Source: Pyrinomonadaceae bacterium (lineage in GTDB: Bacteria; Acidobacteriota; Blastocatellia; Pyrinomonadales; Pyrinomonadaceae). Taken from it: DNA of 64,000 bases. Positions 55,615-63,385 of this stretch are shown here, piece by piece (within the stretch, counting starts at the first letter, position 1; every line of letters begins with the position of its first letter). The notes under the pieces were generated by a model, which was not told the origin of the DNA, searched no databases, and was given only the letters and a program-made list of their open reading frames with translations. The DNA lies in contig DASUNM010000023.1 in assembly GCA_036277115.1 (NCBI GenBank), positions 124,001 through 188,000 of the forward strand, written 5' to 3'. A program made the translations under genes and the position numbers.

Positions 55615-58188
55615 CTAAAAGGTTTTGAGAAATTCGATGAGATCGCGTTTGTCCTGCTCGCTCAAACGTGAGTCGTCGCCGAATTGGCCGGTGCCGAAGT
55701 AGTGTCCACGATTCACTACGTAGTCGGGACACTTACTCAACGCGATCAAACTGTTAGCGAGGGGCTCGAAGACGCGTTTTGCCTCTTCATCAGTTGCGTT
55801 CGGCGGCAACTCTTTGAGTTTCTGTTTGATTTCTTTAACCAGCCCGAGCAACTTCCAGTCATATTGAGCTCGCCCCCAAAAACCCAGACCCTCAGGACGA
55901 AGATCCAAACTCGCCAGCAGTCCCACCGGCGTATCAGGTGGAATTGGACCAAGTTGGATACCACCGTCTTCGGAGAAAAGGCTCGGGAAAAACAAGTCGC
56001 CAAAACCCTCGACGAGGTTCGGCACGTATCCCGGCGCCACCGTAATGAAACAGCGTTGCGTGGTGCGATCGATGAGGCCGGCCTTGACGCCCCGCGCCGC
56101 CAGCACCGGATCTGTCGCGCGCTCTTTTATCAACAACATCTGCTCGATTGAATCGTCGAACGACTTCATCCGATCATCGACGGATCCGCTCCAATAAAAA
56201 GTGCCGACGGCGTTGTTGAGCAGGAACGGCGCGGTGGACCAGAGACTGACGAGCGACGCCGGTCGTGTGTAACCACGACCACCACCCGGCATTTGGTATG
56301 CGCGCTCCTCACCCGTGATCGGATGAATCACTTTGATCGGCCCGACCGGGGGCAGATCTTTGTACGTGTCGGAAGAGAAGTTGTCCCAGATGTTGTCGCG
56401 AATCGCATTCGTGCCCAGCGGGCTGCATGCATTGGTTTGCAGTAGGGTGACCGGAACACGATGCTCCGCTGAAAGGTAATTGTTGTCGAGGAAGTCGGGC
56501 GCCATGACGATCGCCAGCATCTTCGTCTTGAACTCATCCGTCTTTGACCACGCCCAGTACTCTTCCCAACACTGCAAATAGTTCGGTCCCGCACAACCCT
56601 GCGTTTCCATGATCTTTTTGGGACTGTCTGGCGCCGGCAGTTTGCTTGAATGACAACGGGCGCAGTTTTCCGCAAAGACCTTCTTGCCGTTTTCGACCCT
56701 CTTCACGTACGCCGGTTCAGTCGGCTTGCCCTTATTGAAATACTGCGCACCACCCGGAGCCGCGCTTAGCTTGTGTGGCAATGCAGCCTTGAGGAAGAAG
56801 CGCGCCATGTTGACCGTTTGCGCTTCAGTTGCTTCCCAGTAGCTGGAGTTCTTGCGCGCAACTGCGATTTCAATCGGCGTAACAGTCTTGCCGCCGACGA
56901 GTGCGTTGAAGTGGAGCAACCATTCTTCACTGAAGAGACCGATGTTTAGATAGACCCGATTCAGCGCGCCGAGGGCGCCCACCGAGTCGGAACCATCTTT
57001 CAAAACACGCGGCGAGTAAACCGTGTTCGGCGGCGTAAAAAACTTCGTCAATGGATCGCCCGCCGGCACGTAATCGTTCAACTGCTTATTGTTGTCGCTG
57101 CCCGGACCAAGGGTCTCTTTTCCAAAGCGAGTTGCCTGATCAATCCGTGGCCCAAGGTTGTAGATCGCATTCATCGTCCGCGGGTTGTTGATGTTGTCAG
57201 TCGAGACCAACGACGTGTCGAGTGAGCCTGGCCGCGAAGTATGGAACATTTGATAGATGTAAGTTGACGGGTCTGACTTCCAGTCAAAGATGCGATCGAT
57301 CCAGAAGTACTGCGCGCCGACGCTGTTATTCAGGTTTTCCCACTTGGGACGTTCGGGATCTGCCGGCGGCTTGGTGGGATCGGGACCGACGTGACAAAAG
57401 GCGCACGACATGCCGACGCGATACGGGCGAACAATATCTTTTGAGTAGTAGTACGTCGGATCGCTGTAGTAACGCTCCGGATCCCATTTCTCCGCCGCGG
57501 CGGCGTCAAAGGCCGGGTTCGGAAACAAACGTAGCCCGACGATTCCGGTCGCATAACCGTAGAAAGAACCTACCGGCATCTTTCGGTCTTTTGGCAGATA
57601 CTGATTCTCCCGGCCCGCCGGCAGAGGCTTACCACGCGAACCAACTACAACGCCCGGATACTTCGCTTCATTTTCAAACGGATCGGGAGGACACTCAGGC
57701 GATACGATTCGTTTGTCGAGCCAGAGTCCGAACCGTTCCGGATCGGGGCCCGTCGCTTTCTCGAAGCACGGCTCGTTGACGAGTCCAAGGTAGTACCAGC
57801 GATTGTCGCGGCTAAACTTCAGTTTGTCATTCGGATCTTTGGAGATTGGATTCGGATACGAGGCAAGCGTTTTCAGCAGATCTAAAGCGCCGAAACTCCG
57901 CGCGCTTATCGTGTCCCAAAAACGATCGTTGCCGCCGGTCCAGACAACCCAAGTGTTGCGACCTTTTACTTCATCGGGCGTGAGCGGAATCGCGCCATCC
58001 ATGTCGCGGAAGTAGTCTTCATCAGCGGCCGGAAAAGAACTGGCCGCCCGGTTTGCCTGTCGGGCTTCATCGAGGACCGTTCCGGGTTTGGGTCCTTTGT
58101 GAGAAACAAGCCGGTACACGATGAACCCGACCGGGATCAACAGCACGGCTATGATGATGCCCAGAATTTTGACTTTTCTTCCTGGCAT
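55615..58188 (-). CDS. Large membrane-anchored dihaem cytochrome c, RoxA-like
   Basis: An 857-residue protein with a single N-terminal hydrophobic anchor (about 8-27) and two c-type haem sites, CAFCH (262-266) and CARCH (509-513). The haem spacing of about 245 residues and the phrases NTWVVWTGGNDRFWD, NLGPRIDQATRFGKE, NIWDNFSSDTYKDLPPVG and TRPASLVSLWSTAPFLLNN match the style of RoxA/RoxB rubber oxygenases and related dihaem proteins. RoxA itself is about 680 residues, so this is larger. It should act outside the cytoplasmic membrane. Oxygenase activity on isoprenoids or lipids is inference. The cluster context is a GMC enzyme and a patatin. Confidence 0.75.
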   Translation of the reverse strand: MPGRKVKILGIIIAVLLIPVGFIVYRLVSHKGPKPGTVLDEARQANRAASSFPAADEDYFRDMDGAIPLTPDEVKGRNTWVVWTGGNDRFWDTISARSFGALDLLKTLASYPNPISKDPNDKLKFSRDNRWYYLGLVNEPCFEKATGPDPERFGLWLDKRIVSPECPPDPFENEAKYPGVVVGSRGKPLPAGRENQYLPKDRKMPVGSFYGYATGIVGLRLFPNPAFDAAAAEKWDPERYYSDPTYYYSKDIVRPYRVGMSCAFCHVGPDPTKPPADPERPKWENLNNSVGAQYFWIDRIFDWKSDPSTYIYQMFHTSRPGSLDTSLVSTDNINNPRTMNAIYNLGPRIDQATRFGKETLGPGSDNNKQLNDYVPAGDPLTKFFTPPNTVYSPRVLKDGSDSVGALGALNRVYLNIGLFSEEWLLHFNALVGGKTVTPIEIAVARKNSSYWEATEAQTVNMARFFLKAALPHKLSAAPGGAQYFNKGKPTEPAYVKRVENGKKVFAENCARCHSSKLPAPDSPKKIMETQGCAGPNYLQCWEEYWAWSKTDEFKTKMLAIVMAPDFLDNNYLSAEHRVPVTLLQTNACSPLGTNAIRDNIWDNFSSDTYKDLPPVGPIKVIHPITGEERAYQMPGGGRGYTRPASLVSLWSTAPFLLNNAVGTFYWSGSVDDRMKSFDDSIEQMLLIKERATDPVLAARGVKAGLIDRTTQRCFITVAPGYVPNLVEGFGDLFFPSLFSEDGGIQLGPIPPDTPVGLLASLDLRPEGLGFWGRAQYDWKLLGLVKEIKQKLKELPPNATDEEAKRVFEPLANSLIALSKCPDYVVNRGHYFGTGQFGDDSRLSEQDKRDLIEFLKTF

Positions 58189-58240
58189 GGATTTTCGCTC
58201 CTTTTATAGATATGTCGAAACTGGCAGCATCGTTTCGAGA

Positions 58241-59422
58241 TTACCGGTGCACATGGAAGTTATTGAGATTAGGGTTGAGTTCGGCGGCCATCTGCAGGTA
58301 GCGGGCGCCCTTACCATTTGGACTGGCGGCCTGGTAGATCTTTCCGGCCGTTTTGAACAGTCGCGCGTCTTTTGCGCCTGAGGCGAGCGCCTCATCCATC
58401 AATTCTTTCGCTTCTGAAAACTGTCCCGCGCGATACAAAGCCCACGCAAGCGCCGCCAACGTTGAGAAGTTTCTGCGGAGGTCGAGATCCTTCCGCGCCC
58501 ACTTAACCGCCTCCGGGCCGTCTTCGTCTACGTCTGCATAAAAGTCTGCGAGGTGGTGATAGTAGTGGACCTCGCCTAGGGCCGCCGACTCCAGAAAACC
58601 AGTCCGCGCTCTGTCTAACCACTTGGTAGCCTCAGGACTATTTCCCATCGAGATGTAGAGTTCGCCGAGTGCCTGTTGAAAATCCGGACGTGGCACTCGC
58701 TCAACCACGCTCCGATAAAATGCTTCCGCCTCCTCGTACTTTCCCTGCGCGCCTAATAGCTCCGCCATGTGTTCGTCAACCAGCCAATGGCCCGAGTACG
58801 CGCGTTCAGAGCGTTCATAATGCCGGCGCGCTTTGTCGTAGTCGCCCTGGCTCAGATCGACCACGCCCCTTTGCAGCTCGAGCCAAGAGTAATGTCGCAT
58901 CTCTTTTGCGGTCAGCTCGTCGGCGGCTTCGTCATACAGACGATCGGCTTTTTCGAGATCGCCCATCTTGAAGTGGAGATGAGCGAGACGCGCGAGCGCG
59001 TCCCAGGTGCGTTCTTCCGCAATCAGTGCTTCGTATTCTTCTTGCGCGGCCTGGTAACGACCTTTCTGAAAATCGAAGTCCGCTTTCAAGGCCCGGCCGG
59101 GAGTGCTCAGCAATAGATCGCGACCGAGCTGGAGATCCTGTTCGACGTCGTTGAGGCGGTGAAGTTTGAAGTGAATATTCGCCTTGAGGAAATAAAAGTC
59201 GCCACTTGGACCAAGATGGCGGATCGCGTGATCGAGGGTGGCGTCGGCGTCGTTAAGCGCGTCCAGGTCGCCGGTGAGCGACGCGCGTTGATATTGCAGG
59301 TACGCCAGCCGCGATACTTTCGCGCTGTCGACCGGGAGGGCCAATGCGTTGCCGTTGATCTCGGCAAGTCCCTGATGGATTCGCTCGAGTTCGTTTTCGA
59401 AGTCAGTTCTTTTGGTAATCAT
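58241..59422 (-). CDS. Tetratricopeptide-repeat protein
   Basis: A 393-residue protein of TPR-like helical repeats, about ten units over the full length (for example GDLEKADRLYDEAADELTA, GKYEEAEAFYRSVVERVP, GQFSEAKELMDEALASG). It has no signal peptide or membrane helix. Such proteins act as scaffolds. It is the second gene in the cluster, 53 bases after the DUF4331 gene and 52 before the cytochrome gene. Partner identity is unknown. Confidence 0.85.
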   Translation of the reverse strand: MITKRTDFENELERIHQGLAEINGNALALPVDSAKVSRLAYLQYQRASLTGDLDALNDADATLDHAIRHLGPSGDFYFLKANIHFKLHRLNDVEQDLQLGRDLLLSTPGRALKADFDFQKGRYQAAQEEYEALIAEERTWDALARLAHLHFKMGDLEKADRLYDEAADELTAKEMRHYSWLELQRGVVDLSQGDYDKARRHYERSERAYSGHWLVDEHMAELLGAQGKYEEAEAFYRSVVERVPRPDFQQALGELYISMGNSPEATKWLDRARTGFLESAALGEVHYYHHLADFYADVDEDGPEAVKWARKDLDLRRNFSTLAALAWALYRAGQFSEAKELMDEALASGAKDARLFKTAGKIYQAASPNGKGARYLQMAAELNPNLNNFHVHR

Positions 59423-59475
59423 CGGATCTCTGCGAACGCGCGACGGCGGAGTGAAGCCGCGAACCAGTCAGCGGA

Positions 59476-61044
59476 TTACCAGGGCTCTGCTAAATAGGGA
59501 AAGTCGCTGAGAAACTCTTTGTCGTTCTTCATCGGATTCGGCACCGTCTTCGGCTCGATCGGCGCGCTGTTCCACAACGCGGGATCGTTGAGCAACTCGA
59601 TGTGATACTTCTTCCCGTTCAATTCGGCTTCCATATCAAGAAACATCGAGAGAAAACGAGTCGCAACCTGATCTTCCAGCCGGCGTCCATAAGGCCAGGT
59701 GCCCGTGGTATCCATATCGATCGCGCAAACATTGGGCACGAAGATTTCCACGGGTCGGCGGAAGGGAATGTTCAGCCCTTTGGGATTCCAACTGTCGTCG
59801 GGCATGTTCAGGCTCTGAAACAGAGTTTTCTTCGCGCGCGGAAATGCCAGCGTCGCGAGGGAGTACGTTTTATGGACCGACACCGGTGAGTTGTCGTGAT
59901 CGAAAGACGTCTGTAATCCCAGCGCGCTAATCGATGGTCCAAATCCCCAACCGAGATGGGCCAGCCGCTTGACGAAAGCCGGCCCGAGCCAGAAGTTGTT
60001 GGCTCCGAGTTGACGATTATCTTCCCGCTCGCTCAGCGCAGCGTCGGCAAAGGGCTGTCCGTCAGTATCGACCAGCTTGTACTTCTTCAACTCATCGTCG
60101 AGTTTGAGTTGACCGATGAGCGATATGGGATTCTCGAGCCAGAACGGATGATCGGGAATCGTCTCGATCTTGTCTGCAGCTTTTAACACCCAACTTTCGC
60201 CCCACGTGTTAACGATCCGGTTGTGATCGGGCGCACTCGTGATGAAGGCAAGCGGGATTTCGAGAATGATCGCATTGATGTTGATGCCTGCCTGGCAGTC
60301 TCGGCCACTGTAGACGAAGCGGAAGTTGCCGTTGGCATCTTTGAAAAACTTGTCGCCGTTCCAGGTGTGTGGGCCGGGCGGAAGTTCGCGTTTGTTATCG
60401 CCGTAGCCCCACTCGGGATCGTTTGGATCAAAGTTGAATAGATGATTGCCTTCGAGTTCGATCAGCGTCTTGGGAATCTTCAGTTCGCGCGAGCCGGCCA
60501 TCGTGTGAGGGACGCGATAGAACTGGGGTGCGTAATTGATCGAGCGGAAGAAGCCGGTCAGATCGTTGAAGAAAGCATCGTCGCGGCCGCCGATGTACGC
60601 TTTAATCGCGTGACCGTTCGGCGTGTCGATAGTCGTAACCTTGTTGGTATCGATTACCGTCGAGAAACTGGCGCCGGGAAAGTCTATGAATTTGATTGAG
60701 GCGCGTTGACTCTGATCAACTGTGACGCGAATCTCGGAAGCCTTTGACGGTCCCAGAAATTTCTCTTTGATAGCGTCGAAATATTTAAGCAACCCTTTCA
60801 ATGTGTGTTCATCTGAACCTGGACCAACCACTCTCGGATCCGGGGACACCAGGATTCGATAAAGCATGTCGGTGTCGAAAACACCGGCCGCCGGTATCGA
60901 GGCAAAGGTGAGCGCGATGACTACTTTTTCGCCGCCGTCGGTATCCGCGCTGGGAAAGCCGAACAAGTCATAGAGGTCAGCAGCGCTGATGTCGATATCA
61001 GAGAAGATCGAATTGACTGCGTTTGGATCGTTGTGGTCAGCCAT
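59476..61044 (-). CDS. DUF4331-family protein
   Basis: A 522-residue protein whose N-terminus has ISAADLYDLFGFPSADTDGG, and whose body has paired beta-rich segments including GNHLFNFDPNDPEWGYGDN and a C-terminal ALWNSAPIEPKTVPNPM. This matches the DUF4331 pattern (DHxDP...DLYxF), a widely spread bacterial family of unknown role. Unlike most members it shows no signal peptide. It is the first gene of the eight-gene cluster and so lies nearest the promoter, in the region upstream of 61044. Confidence 0.78.
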   Translation of the reverse strand: MADHNDPNAVNSIFSDIDISAADLYDLFGFPSADTDGGEKVVIALTFASIPAAGVFDTDMLYRILVSPDPRVVGPGSDEHTLKGLLKYFDAIKEKFLGPSKASEIRVTVDQSQRASIKFIDFPGASFSTVIDTNKVTTIDTPNGHAIKAYIGGRDDAFFNDLTGFFRSINYAPQFYRVPHTMAGSRELKIPKTLIELEGNHLFNFDPNDPEWGYGDNKRELPPGPHTWNGDKFFKDANGNFRFVYSGRDCQAGININAIILEIPLAFITSAPDHNRIVNTWGESWVLKAADKIETIPDHPFWLENPISLIGQLKLDDELKKYKLVDTDGQPFADAALSEREDNRQLGANNFWLGPAFVKRLAHLGWGFGPSISALGLQTSFDHDNSPVSVHKTYSLATLAFPRAKKTLFQSLNMPDDSWNPKGLNIPFRRPVEIFVPNVCAIDMDTTGTWPYGRRLEDQVATRFLSMFLDMEAELNGKKYHIELLNDPALWNSAPIEPKTVPNPMKNDKEFLSDFPYLAEPW

Positions 61045-61469
61045 GAGGGTGGCCCATCCTTCCGAGTATTAGAACGTGTCAGGCTAGTTGTAAGGGAAGC
61101 GGACTTTAGCGATCTCGGGATGAATCTACAGCGAGGAAGCTAAGCTAAAAAGCATTGATCGTTATGCCCGATTCCAAATCGCGGCGGAGTCTATCACGAG
61201 CGTTATAGGGCGTCAATAAAATGGTAAGCGGTGGTAGTAGTCAGTTTTGCGAGAAAAATTTTCGAGTGACAAAACCCAAGAACCAAAATTTTTCCGGGCA
61301 GTTCGTCGAATTCCGGTCTTCCCGTTCGTCGTTATACTGAAGGCTCGGCAACTAGCCTGGCTGAAAATCCGCGCGAACAGGAACTGCTGACGGAAAAGTC
61401 GAAGCAGAGTAAGAAGGCGCAATAGAAAAGCGGCCAAAGTGCGCTGGCCGCCGTAAAGTAACGGAGCGT
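61045..61469. other. Gene-free region upstream of the eight-gene cluster
   Basis: A 425-base region between the DUF4331 gene and tRNA-Met. It contains an AT-rich stretch (about 61240-61310; GAAAAATTTTCGAG, CCAAAATTTTTCCGG) that could hold promoter elements for the cluster on the minus strand. It also contains the tRNA terminator (61426-61451). A short open frame at about 61335-61425 has no recognised homology. No other gene is supported. Confidence 0.55.
61426..61451 (-). terminator. Terminator of tRNA-Met
   Basis: Read on the minus strand, this is GCGGCCA, an eight-base loop and TGGCCGC, followed by TTTTCTATTG. It lies 18 bases beyond the tRNA 3' end. Confidence 0.75.
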
Positions 61470-61546
61470 TGGTAGCGGGGGGCGGGATCGAACCGCCGAC
61501 CTTGGGGTTATGAATCCCACGCTCTAACCATCTGAGCTACCCCGCC
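61470..61546 (-). tRNA. tRNA-Met (anticodon CAU), CCA encoded
   Basis: A 77-base cloverleaf read on the minus strand. The acceptor GGCGGGG pairs with CCCCGCT, the D-arm is GCTCAGATGGTTAGAGC, the anticodon loop is ATTCATAAC, the T-arm is GGCGGTTCGATCCCGCC, and the 3' end is ACCA. First pair G-U, so it is the elongator type and not initiator (which has a mismatch). Ile2 with a lysidine-modified CAU anticodon cannot be fully excluded by eye. Confidence 0.93.
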
Positions 61547-61562
61547 AAAAACTCACAGCCAG

Positions 61563-61632
61563 TTTAAAGTTTCAGGTTTCAAGTCTCAAGTTCGCCCCCA
61601 AACTTGAAACCTGAAACCTGAAACTTGAAACT
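61563..61632. repeat. GAAACCT/GAAACTT unit repeat, copy 2
   Basis: AAAGTTTCAGGTTTCAAGTCTCAAG mirrors CTTGAAACCTGAAACCTGAAACTTG. It ends at the MerR-TPR stop codon. The units match those after rnj (7030-7063). Confidence 0.85.
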
Positions 61633-62434
61633 AGACATTCGGCCGGCCCAGCTCCATGGCTTTCAGAAGCTGATCGACTAATTCAATCTCTTCGTCGCCG
61701 GGCTCAAGCTCTTTGTATTTGTGCAGGGCATGGCGCGCGCCGACGACGTTCGCCAGACGGTGATAGACCAGCGCAAGGTTGTAGTAAACCAACGAAAAGT
61801 TCGGCTCGATTTGCGTCGCCGCTTCGTAGTGCAGGCGCGCGAGCGGAAAGTCGCCGGCGTCGTAATAGAGGTTCGCCAGGTTGTAGTGAGCTTCCACGTG
61901 ACGCGGATCATGCTTCAGTGACTGCGTGAAGTTGTCGAGCGCGCCGACCATGTTGCCGCGATCGAGATCGATGATGCCGAGGTTGCAATAGGCCTCAGCG
62001 ATGTTGTCCCCCGCCGCGATCGCTTCCCGGTAGAACTCAACAGCCTGCGTGTCGCCCTGTTCATGAAGCAGCAGCGCTTCTTCGAACGGCGTCAACAGAC
62101 GCGAGACCTGCACGTTCCCGACTTCAGCACGAAACAAACTGAGTTGTCCCTGCAGCTCGGCCTCGATCTGCTTGATCGTCAAACCGTGCGTGCGCATGTC
62201 GCGGACGCGACGGAAGAGCGTCAGCGCCTGAAAGTCGTAGGTGACTTCTTCGACGTTTGCCGACGCCGCAGCCTGGATAATTCCGGTTTCGGTCCAACGA
62301 CGAATCGTGCGCTCGCTCAAGCCAAACATCTGCTTGATTTCACGAATCGAGTAATTTGATTTGACGCGCTGGTAATCCGCCTTGGCGGGGACTGGTTGCG
62401 GAAATGAGAGGACCTTGCGACTCTTGTCGGCCAT
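61631..62434 (-). CDS. MerR-like regulator fused to TPR domain
   Basis: A 267-residue protein with a MerR-type winged helix at about 26-95 (SIREIKQMFGLSERTIRRWTETGII, then the wing and RDMRTHGLTIKQIEAEL). A TPR solenoid (about 115-260) follows, with four or five units (NIAEAYCNLGIIDLDRGNMV, HVEAHYNLANLYYDAGDF, FSLVYYNLALVYHRLAN). The TPR replaces the usual effector-binding domain, suggesting that a protein partner is the signal. The stop codon touches a repeat. It is a single gene next to tRNA-Met. Confidence 0.88.
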   Translation of the reverse strand: MADKSRKVLSFPQPVPAKADYQRVKSNYSIREIKQMFGLSERTIRRWTETGIIQAAASANVEEVTYDFQALTLFRRVRDMRTHGLTIKQIEAELQGQLSLFRAEVGNVQVSRLLTPFEEALLLHEQGDTQAVEFYREAIAAGDNIAEAYCNLGIIDLDRGNMVGALDNFTQSLKHDPRHVEAHYNLANLYYDAGDFPLARLHYEAATQIEPNFSLVYYNLALVYHRLANVVGARHALHKYKELEPGDEEIELVDQLLKAMELGRPNV

Positions 62435-62500
62435 TCAGGGCCTAAGCGTACACGAAAATCCGCGAGTTTGGGTAAAGTTTTTCAATAAAACAACCGGCAG

Positions 62501-62618
62501 CAGTGGTCAGTTGTTCGTGGTCAGTTGTCGATTCCGTTATTCATGCGCCTTTTCGAAATTTGCAGGTCGACGGGCAAACAGACCGCGACTGACTACTGAC
62601 AACGGACTACTGACCAGC
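62501..62618. repeat. CAGTTGTCCGTGGTCAGT-type repeat, copy 2
   Basis: CAGTGGTCAGTTGTTCGTGGTCAGTTGTC at the left mirrors GACTACTGACAACGGACTACTGACC at the right. It shares units with 27241-27382 and ends three bases before the stop of the small membrane-protein gene. Confidence 0.8.
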
Positions 62619-62620
62619 CA

Positions 62621-62743
62621 TCAACAGTTCACGTATCCCAGCAGCCAGAAAACGACGATGAAGATAAGAATCATTGAGAACAAACCGCCGCCAAATTTCC
62701 AGGCGGCCGCGCCAGCCAGACATCCTCGTAGTGGTCCTTCCAT
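62621..62743 (-). CDS. Small 40-residue membrane protein
   Basis: A short frame from ATG 62743 gives 40 residues starting MEGPLRGCLAGAAAWKFGGG, followed by one strong hydrophobic helix (LFSMILIFIVVFWLLGYV) and ending NC. AAAGGCGG upstream is a weak ribosome binding site. Glycine-rich small proteins with a single helix ending in LLGY are common in this group. The short length means chance cannot be excluded, but the clean helix and the repeat immediately after its stop codon support it. Confidence 0.5.
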   Translation of the reverse strand: MEGPLRGCLAGAAAWKFGGGLFSMILIFIVVFWLLGYVNC

Positions 62744-63074
62744 AGTTAAGCCGCCTTTGCTTTAGTTGAGTTGCGGTCGTTGAACTTTGAGAAACAGTTT
62801 CTCACCGCTTGAACAAGAGCAACCAACGTGCCCTCATTCGAAATTCCCGCTTACTAATAATGAATCGTGCAAAACCACCGCGAACGAGGTTCGTCACTTA
62901 GCTTTCAGCCAACGAACGTGTATGCGTCCGGTACATCGCGACTGTGATTCTGTTTAGTTTTCGCAACTGACATTCAGATGGCCTGGCGGATATGGTCGTC
63001 TCTTTTGCACGGCGAGCAATGTGCAAAGAAGGTGCAGTGGTTGCATGTCGTATCGACAAAAGGAGGGTGAGCTT
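62744..63074. other. Gene-free region upstream of the stress-type operon
   Basis: A 331-base divergent region between the small membrane protein and the basic protein genes. The only notable site is AGGAGG at about 63061-63066, which serves as ribosome binding site for 63075. No repeat or reading frame is convincing. The promoter of the following pair probably lies here. Confidence 0.55.
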
Positions 63075-63365
63075 ATGCCCAGAGGAGACAAAAGCGCATA
63101 CACCGACAAGCAGAAACGCAAAGCTGAACACATCGAAGAGAGTTATGAGGAGCGGGGCGTCTCGTCAAAGGAGGCCGCGAAGCGCGCTTGGGCAACCGTG
63201 AACAAAGAGTCGGGCGGAGGCAAGAAGAGCGGCTCAGGCCGGGGCAAGAAAGAAAACCGCTCGGCCTCGAAGAAAGGCGGCAAGAAGGGCGGTAAGAAAG
63301 CTGCCAAGAAGGCGGGAACAAAGAAAAGCGCAAAGAAAAAGGGCGGAAGGAAGAAGAGTTCGTAG
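63075..63365 (+). CDS. Basic protein of the plasmid-stabilisation-like family
   Basis: A 96-residue protein from ATG 63075 with AGGAGG nine bases upstream. The conserved N-terminal domain (about 1-55: MPRGDKSAYTDKQKRKAEHI, ERGVSSKEAAKRAWATVNKE) belongs to a family annotated as plasmid stabilisation proteins, though it is chromosomal in many bacteria. The last 40 residues are Lys/Gly/Ala-rich (KKGGKKGGKKAAKKAGTKK), like histone H1 tails, and could bind DNA. It is followed 20 bases later by an SDR gene, so the two are probably cotranscribed. Confidence 0.8.
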   Translation: MPRGDKSAYTDKQKRKAEHIEESYEERGVSSKEAAKRAWATVNKESGGGKKSGSGRGKKENRSASKKGGKKGGKKAAKKAGTKKSAKKKGGRKKSS

Positions 63366-63385
63366 TATCGAATCCGACAATAATC

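Noticed and set aside
61335-61425. Short plus-strand frame with a hydrophilic Glu/Lys-rich peptide before tRNA-Met
   Set aside because: No start codon with ribosome binding site and overlaps the AT-rich upstream region; kept only as a note in the gene-free entry.
61470-61546. Initiator tRNA-fMet
   Set aside because: Acceptor starts with a G-U pair and not the mismatch typical of initiator tRNA; elongator Met (CAU) fits better.
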